A stretch of DNA of 64,000 nt from Favolaschia claudopus (taxonomy: Eukaryota; Basidiomycota; Agaricomycetes; Agaricales; Mycenaceae), in the NCBI GenBank assembly GCA_037176885.1, contig JAWWNJ010000262.1:62001-126000 (forward strand), written 5' to 3'. A program made the translations under genes and the position numbers. Of the stretch, positions 50,502 through 61,144 are shown one piece after another (the first letter of the stretch is position 1; each line of letters begins with the position of its first letter). Below the pieces are notes generated by a model. The model was given only the letters and a program-made list of their open reading frames with translations. It did no database searches and was not told the origin of the DNA.

Positions 50502-53500
50502 TCAGACAATATCACGGAGACTCATAGGGACCTCGGGCTGTAAAGCAGAGTTAGCAAGCAGCTGGAGTTGAAAGTGGAGATTACTGACGCATTTGATTCT
50601 GCAAGTAGATCAAAATAGTTAGTATCATGCAGTAGGAAGGGTAAATGGAACTCAACTTGTAAAAACACTCTATGGATCGTAACATTTCGACATCCCCACC
50701 TGTGGCAGTCACAAAATTGACAATGACACCAGCGCGAGAGTAGGTGGAGGCAATGGCAGGAGCCACACTGAGATAGAGCATTAGAAACGTACAATCAGAT
50801 AATAGATTGGAATATACCGATGAGCGTATTCTTCAACGGCTTTCGGTAAATCTTACGCAGCGTCAGTTAGACAGCAGCGCTGCATCAGAAGACTAACAAC
50901 GTACCGTAATTAATGATAAGAGGGACATGTGCGACCTCAGGCGTCTTCACTTGAACATCGTAGACGACAAGCACTTTGGCCGCAGGTTGTCGCATAATGA
51001 TGGACGATGATCCACGGAACTTGTTGAGTGCTGCCAGCTTGGTACCCGCGCTCATGTCTCCATGCTGCATAAGTACACGATCAGTGAGAAGTATCTCGAA
51101 AGAAAGAATGAACTCACCAGTGGCACCGCTTCAAGTCCTCGACTGGCAAGCTTGTAGACGACCGAGTCGAGGGCGGTCATACCACCAACATGAACAATAG
51201 CTTGAGAGACATCCACATCGTCAAACAAATCCGCAAGCGCATCGAGCTTCCATTCTCGAGCCTGGGCGCTCTCAGCACTGGAGGCACCCCGCCCAGAGCC
51301 AATGATCCCAAGCCCACCGCCGGGGGCCGCAGCCATGGGGTCAGAGCGCCCACCCGCGGTGAATGCCAGGTACAGATAGAATTGCCGAAGACCACGGGAG
51401 CTCTGCGTCGTATCGGCGTGCGTGACATTACCGTCTCGACGAACGAGTACGCGTACAGGCTCGCGGAGCTGAATCGCAGACGCAAGATTGAGGACATCTT
51501 GGGGTACGGTGTTGGAAAAGAGTGCGGTTTGGCGTTCGATGGTGGTTGAGGAGGTGCTGTTTGTGCCCTCGGTGGGAGGTGAGGGACCGAGACCAGAAAA
51601 TCTTCTTCCATTGTTGGGGGCATCGAAGGGCGACGTGAATGAGGGTTGGGAGGAAGTACCAGGGGTCGCACCGGGGGTGGGCGTGCTAGGTCCAAGGGGG
51701 CGAGACCGGGGAGGCGGCAAAAGCTTGACGATGTTGAATACAAACTCGTGTAAATTGCGGGCAATGAGCTGATCTACTTCATCTAAGACGAGGAATCGGA
51801 CTTCAGAACCAGGAAGACCACCGGAAGCGGTGAAGAGAGCATGCAACTTCTGCGGGGTCCCACAGATTATGTGTGGCATGTTTTGCTGGAGCAGGCGAAG
51901 CTCTTGACTGATATCGCTCGAAGTCGCACCTACTCCGAGGGCAGACCTAACACCGATGGGTCCTCCCAGATCCCGAATCATTCGCTGAGCTTGAGTGGCC
52001 TGGTCGACGGTTGTGGAAACCATGATGACAATGGGCCCACGATTAGGAGGGCGGACCGAGATGTTGGTGACAGCGATTTGTATAGCGGGAATAACATAAG
52101 CCGCAATTCTTTCCTGGGTAGGGGGAGCCTGGGCTATAATATCCGCTCCTCGCAACAGGAAAGGCAGAGCGCGCTGTTGAATCTTGTTCGGAGGTCCCAC
52201 ACTGCATCGAAGCTTAGTATTACCGCTGATCGGTGAATTGTATCACGAACCCAAATTTAGTTAACGACCGTAAGAGATCTGGGGCCAAAGACAGTTGCTC
52301 CCACTTGGATATCATGGGTCCGGAATCGCGCGGGGAGCCAGACATCCAGCTGTCGCCTTGAAAATCCAGCATCTGCCAGCAGAGTTAGACGTGTATGAGC
52401 ATATGCAGAAAGAGTTCGTACGCCAGCGGAGTCACGTCGCACCAAACCCGAAACAGAACGTCGTTTGTCGCGAAGAAGAGAATCTTGCCGAGTTGGGTCC
52501 GCGGGGCGCACCGGAAGGTCGAGTGTGCCAGCCGACCAAGTGCGCATAGGTGCTCGAGGAGACGGCCTCAAATCGGGACGATTGGGCAGACCGTGACCGA
52601 GTAGATTTGAGCTAGAGACGCCAGGTGGAGACATTAGCTGATTGGGAGCTAGGTCCATTTGAGGAGTGTTAGAACCGATCAATGAGTTGTTGGCCAGAGG
52701 CGAGATGGAGGCGTGAATCTGGTGAGAGGCGGCGGTCAATTGCCCAACGGACGCAGTGAGCATGTCGAGACGCTGAGAAACAGACACCATGTCGTCGTTC
52801 GGATTAGCCTGGTTGGGGGCAATGTTACCGATCGAGGGCCTCGAACCATTCAAGGAGAAGCTCTGTCCATTGCCATTGACAGCAAAAGGATCCTTGAACT
52901 CGGGTTGTCCGGCAAAGCTAAGGGAGCGATCAACCAAAATGTTGACCTTCCGTTGCATATCGCCGATGTCGCGCTGCATTTCACGGGTAGAGTACTCGCA
53001 CCGCACGAGACGATCCAAGATGTCGTGAATCAAGGGGGAAGCCTTGAGTTGAGCCTCAAAGCTTTGAGAGGCGGAACCATTGTGACTACCGGACTCGAGC
53101 GAGGAGACTGGGGAGGCGGATCTGAGACCACCCGGCGGAGCATATGATGTTCCATTGTTCATTGATGGAGTCCGCTCAAAGGGAGGAAAGAAAGAGCCGA
53201 CCATTGGAGGAAGCGCGCCGTCTAAGGGACCCGGAGTTTCCTGGGTGTCTTCGGCTTCATGAAGTGGATCCAGACCGCCCAGCATACTGCCCTCGCGAGT
53301 GCGACGTGATTCAGACCTGCTCGCGTCGACCAAACGAGCGGGTGGCGACTGCCGCTGGCCAGCGTCCATAGAGAACTGCTGTCGAGAAGGAATGCGCTCT
53401 GTGTCGCCTGCCTGCTGTGGGGGACTGGGCGAGGATCTGACCGACCGATACTCGGAGGGAGATATCGAGAGGGACGACAACGAGCTTCGATCCTGTTCGT

Positions 53501-53609
53501 GAAGGGCGCGACGGGTGAAGCTGCCAACGAGGTCGTCTTCGGAGGCGCGCAGGCTTCCAGGGAAGAACGGGGTGGAGGCAGGGTTCAAAGCGACGGCGCT
53601 CCTTGCCAT
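50502..53609 (-). CDS. DEAD-box-like protein with degenerate helicase motifs and long disordered N-terminus
   Basis: The N-terminal ~450 residues are Ser/Pro-rich with two coiled-coil-like stretches (LDRLVRCEYSTREMQRDIGD, SQRLDMLTASVGQLTAASHQ). The RecA core begins MISKWEQLSLAPDLLRSLTK FGVGPPNKIQQRALPFLLRG, matching an eIF4A/Fal1 Q-motif region, but motif I reads AQAPPTQERIAAY with no GKT. Motif II is DEVD (VLDEVDQLI). The second lobe has IVHVGGMTALDSVVYKLASR and VPLIINYDLPKAVEEYAHR, but motif VI is HRVAPAIASTYSR with no GRxGR. A 10-nt exon (50589-50598) gives the eIF4A-like end YKIKCPEVPMSLRDIV. Fold intact, ATP hydrolysis unlikely. Joins of both halves are supported by the intron at about 52410-52455. 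Confidence 0.82.
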
Positions 53610-54148
53610 GATGGCAACTGTAGACTAAAAGCTACAATCAAAGCGGCCACTAGGGTGGAAATGGAGGTCAGAGGAGAGAGGTGGAGGAGAAGAGCAAGAG
53701 GATACAGACACGGGGAGTACAAGAAAAGGTTCAAAGGAAAGTCGAGTAACTTGGCATATGAATGGCGAGCGTAAAAGGTCAAGCCACCACAACTGACTAA
53801 GATTTTTGATTCGCGCATTGTTCGCGCATAGAGCTCTTTATTTCTCTCGATATTTTCAAGTTATCTCGTCGTACCAACACCACATGTAATGGTTGGAGAC
53901 CATCCGGCGCCCCGCAGGTTTAACTTGGTTGAATTGATACGCTTAATAGATACACCGGTTCCAATACAGTCGTATAACAGAAGAATCTCGGTTCTATCAC
54001 GGAAGTTCGGGGGAGCGAGCTCGCCTCCTCCTACTCGCAACAAACAGCTCGCGTTGTGCTGCAGTGAGCGACCACATACGCATACGGTGGTGGGAGGAGG
54101 AAGAAGAATGACGATCACACTAACCCAAACAAGGGTACACACTATTAC
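53610..54148. other. Upstream region of the DEAD-box-like gene, no gene seen
   Basis: Contains a purine-rich strand just upstream of the start (GGAGGAGAAGAGCAAGAGG type). A 173-codon open frame from 53889 crosses the telomeric repeat and reads NPNPNPNPNP there; it has no other support and I treat it as chance. Confidence 0.45.
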
Positions 54149-54182
54149 TAACCCTAACCCTAACCCTAACCCTAACCCTAAC
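54149..54182 (+). repeat. Interstitial telomere-type repeat (TAACCC)5.7
   Basis: Five exact TAACCC units and a partial sixth (TAAC), equal to TTAGGG on the - strand, the usual telomere repeat of filamentous fungi. It sits between protein-coding genes and is not followed by more telomere sequence, so it is internal in this assembly. Confidence 0.95.
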
Positions 54183-56526
54183 GGTTGGGACAATGCTCTC
54201 ACCCGCTACCATCCACTATCGAGCCGCTCTGCGCGAGCTGCGCGCATCGGTATGAATCGACTCGACGTCACCAGTCAAGCTAATGCGCTAGTTAGGCGGT
54301 CTCCCCAGGAAAACTCAGTAAACCTCTTGCCGCCAATTTCCGCTCCGTGGTTGCGAAACAGAAGGCGGCCGGAAATTACACTGACATCCAAAATGCTATC
54401 CTTTTCATGAAATCTCAACGTATACATAAGGTTGGCACAAGTACACCACCATTTTATTCAAATGTCAAAATAATGTCCGAGGTGTGATGTCCTCGGAACC
54501 ATGATTTGCGAGCTCCAACAGCTCTCAATTTCGAAATGTCCTCAGAAGCGTGGTTGGGACAGTCTGTGGATGGTTGAAGGACATCCTAGAAGGTTGTTCA
54601 AATCTTAAGATATATACTGGAATCTTAAGCTCGTCTGATTCAACAAGTACTGTCATTTGGAGTAGCTATATCCCCCAATAAACTCCTTGTGACTTAGTAT
54701 TGAATGCACAATGTATTCCAAGGAAGTTCATGAAGTTCCTCGAGCGGACGCAACCTTTTGCTGCTGGATTTGGCGTCGAACTCGAGAAAACGATGAAGTC
54801 CCCACATCGCATCATGACGTGGCATCATTCAATGGTGATGTTTGTCATTACGGTCTCCGCTGCCACGTCACTCTCTTGTCTTCTTCCCTCATCCCCCCTC
54901 CAAACTCCTCGTCTTTCACGACACCCCAGAAGGAAGCTCGAAGCCTCTGACACTGTCATCTCTCCTCAACATCCCTTCAAGCTTCAATCTTCAAGCCTCT
55001 TCAAGTCCGTTGTGGCACGAAGATCTCTCCACCTCAGGCAAGAGTCGCAAGTCCGCAAGATCCAAGAACCTCACTGTGCAAGGCTGAGACTGCAAGACAA
55101 CGGTCGCAAGAGTCCAAGGCCGCAAGCTGAAAACTTCTCAAGAGTGTAACCCATGCAAACCTTCATCAAAGTCCTTGCCGTCGTCCTCCCCAAGCCTCTC
55201 TCATCAACACGCTTCGGCCCTCTCCCCACCTCTCTTTCTCTCCATCTTCCGGAAAATTATCATTTACTTCCTCTCCCTCCTCTTCTCCTCTCCCTCCTAG
55301 AATCATTTGTGTAGCCACTCAATGTATACTTTTGTTGCTTGCAATACCATTTTTTTATTTGTATTTTGATCGAATTTAAGAAGCAATTCAAATATTATTT
55401 ATGGCAAGCGCCGTCAGCAAACTGGCTCTAATGTCCTGGAGAGCTTCAGCGCAGAATGTCCCCAGGACATCATCGCCGACGGATTGTCTGGGAATCGATG
55501 TTTCGGTCTCCAGGGAATGTTTCGGAGATGTCAGCTAACAGCATCTGTCAAAACGTCCTCCGGAGGTCCGGAACAAACGGTGGTGTATCCCACCAGAGCA
55601 GCATCGTCCGCTCATCACCTCGGCCAAAGGACTTGCTCGAAAGATACAACCCCACCGGGAATTATACCGCTGAAGAGAGGCTCGAGTACAAAAATTATGC
55701 TGCGTGTCTCGGACCGATACTGACCAGATTTCAGAGCCACTACGCGACGTGTCGGTCTTCAATTGCCCAAAACTTACGACCCCAACTCGGAATCGTAACC
55801 TTGGAATGCTCTGCTGCAAGATCACAAGGGCCCGTGGACTTTGTAGCCTACTTCAACCTCTACTGCAGAATACTCATTCCTGTCCTCCGTGAGTTCTGAA
55901 CACATGACATAACGGTTTCGAAGATTTTCGTCGTTTATCGCGATCACGTGATTCAGAACATTCTGTCTCTGTTTCTGGTTCTGTCCCTTCATTAATCTCG
56001 CCACAGCTGTTCTCTTCCATCGTGTCCGCTACCGCCCAAAGAGCTCGCGCCGTCGGAATCGTTGCTTGTAGCAACCAATTCAGTAAGTTTCTTCAGTCGC
56101 GCGCAGACCTGATATTCTTTGACAGCGCGGTGCGCCCTCTGCAGTAAAATGCTCGCATCTGCCGCGTGGCAGGCTCAATAACCAAATTCGTCGACTTTGC
56201 GACATGAGGCAAAGTCGTGTTCACGGATTTTGCCGGATCGCCTCGTGTCTAGCATTGTCAGAGCAAAATCCTTACGATCACCTGATTCTTGAATCGCTTT
56301 CATCCCGCTCCCCTTTCTTATTTTTTGCCTCGTTTCCTTTGAACTTCAATCCCGCCTCTGTGTGCGGAAACTCGTGTTCATCGCCCCAAGCGCCTTTAAC
56401 TTCGCTTCCCCCCAAGGTTCAACATGTACTTAAGCAAGCCTTTCTACCCAGTGTGCTTTGGTATTTTCCCTCCCCGTTTTTCACTCTGTAAACTTCCAAC
56501 TGCATTTCCATCTACGACATTCGAAA
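54183..56526. other. Gene-poor region with repeat-like, non-coding character
   Basis: No frame with family resemblance. Between 54480 and 55470 there are several copies of ATGTCCTC/ATGTCCTG and the inverse AGGACATC, near both ends of a 1 kb stretch. Around 55020-55135 the motif CGCAAG recurs every 15-25 bases, and 55160-55310 is a pyrimidine-rich run followed by AT-rich sequence (55330-55410). This looks like a decayed or non-autonomous mobile element, but I can define no termini. An open frame at 55456-55899 (ERYNPTGNYTAEERLEYKNY) may be a remnant gene; support is weak. Confidence 0.4.
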
Positions 56527-57999
56527 ATGAACTCTCACGGTAAGTTCCCAACAAATTTGCGATGACCTTTTCTTTGACAATTATATGTTTCAGCTCAAAT
56601 CCCATCTCATGACAACATCGCGCATCTGTATCCCTTCCCTCCCACCCCACCGTCCTCCGACTCGGGCTGCAACACCTCCAGCCAGTGGGAAGAGTGGGTC
56701 CAAGTCTCCTCGCGCCCGCCATCGCCTGCTCGGCTCGCTCGTTCTGTCCGTGGTACTGAGCGCGCAGGACACAAACTCAAAGACGAAATCGATGACGACG
56801 CCGCCGTAGCCGCACTCTCTTCCCACTACCGCCCCGAAAGCCGCCCTCCCTCTCCTCCCGCGCCTCTGCCTTCCAGATCAAAGGCGCGCATCCCTCGGCC
56901 CCCCAACGCCTTCATTCTCTATCGCTCTGACCTCCTTCGGAACTGTACCATGCCCGAGCGTCGCCAGCAGACCCTCAGCCGCGTCGCTGGAGAATGCTGG
57001 AACCTGCTATCGCCGGAGGAGAAGAACAAGTGGAAGCTCCTCGCGCAGCAACGCGCGACCGAACACCAGCTCATCCATCCCGACTACCACTTCAAACCTT
57101 CGCCTCGCGGGAAGGGCAAGGGCAAACTCCGTCCGGACGAAGTCAAGGGCGGCAACCTCATTCGGTCGTTGCGCGAGCAATACGTCGGCATAACTGGTCC
57201 CTCCATCTGCTCTTCACGCAGCAAGAAGGGTAGAGCGCCCGCACCGGAGGCGTCGGGATCGACCACACCCGCGTCGCGTGGCTTCTCCCAGTCTTTGCCA
57301 TCCACTCCGTCTATCGCGCCTATCGACCGCGCGAACGCGTTCGTTAACTTCAACTGGACGCCGCTCCCGTCCTCTGCCTCGAACACTCCTCCTCCCTCTA
57401 TCAAGTCCTCCCCAGAGCCGTCTTTGCACGAGCCTTCTTTGCCGCCTTTCTTCCCGCAGCAAACCTACCCGCATTTCCCTGCCCCTCGTCGGCCATCCAC
57501 GTCGCTCGGCTTCATTCGCACGATGAACGAAGAGTTCTCTTCAAAAGATAGCCCCGACCGTCCCGCCTCAGCCGCGTCCGAGACTGGTCTCACCGACCTC
57601 ATTCGGGATTGCAACATCGTGCGTCTCTTCGCTCTTTCATTCTTTCCATCTGTCCTTCTAACTCGTTTGCTTCGCCAGACTCCCACTTCCGCGAACTTTG
57701 GCGACATCGGAATGCCGCCTGCGTCTGAATGGCAGCCGTGGCACATCGGCCAACCTCAGCCTTTGCATATGCAATCTCCGCTCCCTATCGCTCCGCACGA
57801 GCAGCCCACGGCTCTGCATCCGATGGCTTTCATGCATTCGACCGCCTCCGGTAACACGCCACTCTACATGGATGATTCCATTAACCACGTCTTTTCGGAA
57901 GTGCATTACATGCAGGACTTCAGCCACGAGCACGACGCTCATGCTGGGTTCGACCTGCAGTTCTCCACTTTCGAGTGGCCCGCTCCCGAGAGCAACTGA
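56527..57999 (+). CDS. HMG-box transcription factor (MATA_HMG/SOX type)
   Basis: Sequence-specific DNA-binding protein. Exon 1 is only 13 nt of coding (ATG AAC TCT CAC G), then an intron with GTAAGT donor. Exon 2 begins QIPSHDNIAHLYPFPPTPPS. The HMG box (about 56885-57110) reads RIPRPPNAFILYRSDLLRNC, QQTLSRVAGECWNLLSPEEK and NKWKLLAQQRATEHQLIHPD YHFKPSPR: RPPNAFILYR is the hallmark of the MAT/SOX class. The rest is Ser/Pro-rich, with an acidic aromatic C-terminus (VFSEVHYMQDFSHEHDAHAG FDLQFSTFEW), a plausible activation domain. One more intron at 57619-57678. It may act in mating or development, but no mating-type partner genes are near. Confidence 0.88.
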
Positions 58000-58214
58000 G
58001 CGTTCGGAAGTCTCCGAGATGAGAAGTTTGCGAGCTTATGACCTTTATGACCCCTCAATCGCATCTGTACTTCCCAATGCCGCACTACTGTATTTGTAAG
58101 AGTAATGAACCAACCCGCTGTATCCATATATTTGTTTTCACTCTGTTCTCCGTCCATAGTTTTGTTATACAACGCATTTCGATTTTTACCGCTGGAACTC
58201 GTACAGGATTCTGA

Positions 58215-58780
58215 TTAAGACTCTACGGCAGTTATACTTTCAACCAGCGCCTCTAGTTTGCTATCCAAACCCTCCGCAGCCGCCTTCAACTTCGGATCGT
58301 CGTTGAGAGCTATCACAGACGATGGGAGGTGGTAGATGACCTCCGTGCCAGCCGAATCTTGTTTCTCCAGAACCAACAAACGAGGCGGTATGTTCAGCGC
58401 CCCATGCAAATCGTGCTGTAGCATCGACTGCGCGATGAGGGGATTCCCCAGGACATAAACGACGGCTTGAGTTGAGACTGAGTAGAGCTGGAGCCATCTG
58501 CCATGATTGAACTCGTTGAAATATCTGATCGGACGCGTAAGTCTTCGAGGATTGAATGGAACCAGGACAAAACCTACCCGAAACCACTTGGCCCAACAAA
58601 GTTGTTGACCTGAGTCTCGAGATCCTCTTTAGAGGTTACAGCGCGGGTAACGCTGACAGGGATGCCGCGGGTCGCGTCCTTTCCTATTTGCTTGTCGAGT
58701 CGCAAGACGACTTCAGCGAACGGAAGGGTCGTGCTGAAGGTGACGATTTGAAGGGTGTGCGAGGTGACTGTTTTCGCCAT
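58215..58780 (-). CDS. DUF302 domain protein
   Basis: Small single-domain protein. Exon 1: MAKTVTSHTLQIVTFSTTLP FAEVVLRLDKQIG, then VTSKEDLETQVNNFVGPSGF G; after an intron (GTAGGT donor, about 53 nt) YFNEFNHGRWLQLYSVSTQA VVYVLGNPLIAQSMLQHD, then ALNIPPRLLVLEKQDSAGTE VIYHLPSS. The conserved pattern 'GNPLIAQ.M...D..AAL..P.R..V' is that of DUF302, a fold found in bacteria and fungi whose activity is not established. About 170 residues, no signal peptide. Head to head with DBP8, 293 bp apart. Confidence 0.87.
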
Positions 58781-59073
58781 AGTTTGCAGAGAGGTGAACC
58801 GCGCGGACTGCTCATATTTATGTATACCGAGGAGGAATCCGGCGAAGTGCTTCACGGGACTCTATTTATTAAGCCCGAGCGCTGGTCCGGGGCTTCTTGA
58901 GTTGAGTTTTTGACTGTTGGGAGCTGTTGGAAGAGGCGGAACGGTGATGAGCGCAGGAACGGGAGATGCATCATGGATGAGAGCAAGAGCTAATCTGAGA
59001 TCATATGTTTGGCCTAGTTTGGGCCCGTAATGATTTTTTTAAAGTCTCAACCTCTTCCTCGTCTGTTCGTTAG

Positions 59074-61008
59074 ATGGTCAAACGGAAAGCTCTGACGGCT
59101 GACGACCTCTCACGGCGACTGGAAGGCCCACAGAAACGCGTCAAGACTTCGCGTCACCAATCTCCATCGTCTTCTAGAGCGAGTGAAGACGACCAAGGGG
59201 AACTCAGTCAGGCATCCGCCACAGATTCTGGCCCAGACTCGGATGAGACAGACGATGAAGCGCTCATCCATGAAGCAGATGCGCCGCCGGAACTCTCAAA
59301 CTCTCGGTTAACGTTCAAACCAGGCACAACTCTTCATAAGCCAACGCGACCGACTGCTTCTCCTACGTTTTCAGCGATGCGGATATCTAAAGTTTTAATA
59401 TCCGCGCTCACTTCGATGTCCATACATACGCCGACGGAGGTACAAGCCGCATGTATTCCTCAGCTGCTACAAGGTCATACTCGAGCACTTTTGGACTTGA
59501 TTTCAATCCCTCAACAAAAAGTACATAGGACGAGACTGTATCGGAAATGCGAAAACTGGTTCCGGAAAAACCATCGCGTTTGCTCTGCCCATCCTTCAGA
59601 AACTTTCCACGGACCCCTACGGAATTTTTGCTCTAATTCTCACCCCGACAAGGTTCGTCTTGCGTCCTGCAGGGAAGTTTAGAAATGAACGTTGAAATCG
59701 CAGAGAACTAGCATTCCAAATTTCTGAACAATTCGCTGTACTCGGCGGAGTGTTAAATGTGCGCACCGCTGTAGTTGTCGGCGGCATGGACATGATGGAC
59801 CAAGCTCTTGAACTAGGAAATCGGCCACATATCGTTGTCGCCACCCCTGGGCGCATCGTAGACCATCTCCGAAGCAGCAGCGGGGAGTGGGATCTGTCGC
59901 GGGTGAAATTCCTCGTGTTGGACGAGGCTGATCGTTTGCTCAGCCCGACGTTTGCGCCAGAGTTGTCACATATTTTTGGCGTCCTGCCAAAGGATCGACA
60001 AACATGCCTCTTTACTGCTACTTTGACACCTTCGATCGAGGCTTTGGCAGCCGCTCCCCCGCGTCCAGGGAAGGAAAAGCCGTTTATACACCGTACGGTG
60101 CAAAGGTGGGTCACTTTGTATTCTAACTGCAACGATTTGAGACCTATATCCGCCTGTCCAACAGCGTCGAGACGGTAGAAACTTTGAAACAGCATTACAT
60201 TCTGGTGCCGTCTCATGTACGGGAGATGTATCTGTTCTATCTGCTGTGCAATCCCCCAGAATCTACGGTTCATCTTCGACGCGCTCCCCCAGAGCCTTCC
60301 AAGGGGTCGAAGAAATCCAAAACGAAGAAGGAAAAGAAGCCAACCGATGAGGATGAACCTCCCGAGCAGCCACCACCAACGATTATATTTTGTGCCAAGC
60401 CACGAACTGCAGCGTTTCTGACAAATATGCTGAAGACGCTATCCATCCGAAGTACGGCGCTCCATTCCCGATTGACGCAACGGGAAAGGCTATCGTCACT
60501 TTCGCTCTTCAGGTCCTATGTGATTCCGGTGTTAATATCTACCGACGTCGGCGCTCGAGGGCTGGATATCGAAGATGTTGCGATCGTCATTAACTGGGAT
60601 CTGCCTAATGAACCAGAAGAGTACACGCATCGCGTCGGTAGAACTGCGCGTGCCGGCAAAGGTGGGGTCGCGATTAGCTTCGTGACGGAGCGAGACGAGG
60701 AACGGATCTTGAAGATAGAGGAGCGCATCAGTAAAACGCATGATTTTTTTATACAAACGGAGGCTGATCATTTCTAGACACCCGCCTCGACGAGATGACC
60801 CTTCCCGAGGCGCGGGTACTGGAAAAACTAAATGCCGTTGGCACCGCGAAACGCTTGGCAACGATGGCAAGTGCCAAGAATACGCGACAAGACCGTGCTG
60901 ATCTTTTGACCGCAGGAACTGCATGATTCAAAATTCGGGGAGCGGGAAGAGATCCATAGAAAGAAGCGTGACATGAGGCGTGGAGAAGGATCTGACGCGG
61001 TGAAATGA
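59074..61008 (+). CDS. DBP8: ATP-dependent RNA helicase Dbp8 (DDX49)
   Basis: Nucleolar DEAD-box helicase for 18S rRNA maturation. After a charged N-terminus: [27 protein letters not shown] (Q motif), [20 protein letters not shown] (I), LILTPTRELAFQ (Ia), [14 protein letters not shown] (Ib), [11 protein letters not shown] (II), CLFTATLT (III, SAT replaced by TAT), [14 protein letters not shown] (IV), [20 protein letters not shown] (V) and [20 protein letters not shown] (VI). A Lys-rich insert ([20 protein letters not shown]) separates motifs III and IV. The 3' end needs a GC-AG intron at 60867-60915 (donor GCAAGT, 49 nt) to join KRLATM to [20 protein letters not shown], the family's C-terminus; without it the protein would stop at 60927 on an unrelated tail. 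Confidence 0.93.
60867..60915 (+). other. GC-AG intron in DBP8
   Basis: Donor context ATG|GCAAGTGCC is the consensus form for GC donors, acceptor CCGCAG|GAACTG, length 49 nt, phase 0. It restores the Dbp8 family C-terminus ([11 protein letters not shown]). No GT donor nearby gives the same frame without deleting conserved residues. Confidence 0.8.
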
Positions 61009-61144
61009 CGCAGTGGGTCGCGGATTGCGAGAATACTCGAGAAAGGAAGAGAAGACGATGACGTCGGTGTATATATGTGTTACTTCCCAAGCAAATTAGA
61101 CCCACCTGTTTTTCGTCCTCACTTTCATTGTGTCTAGACTTGCC

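Noticed and set aside
53889..54410. 173-codon frame crossing the telomere-type repeat, encoding NPNPNP.
   Set aside because: No introns, no conserved segment, and the repeat reads open in several frames by its nature.
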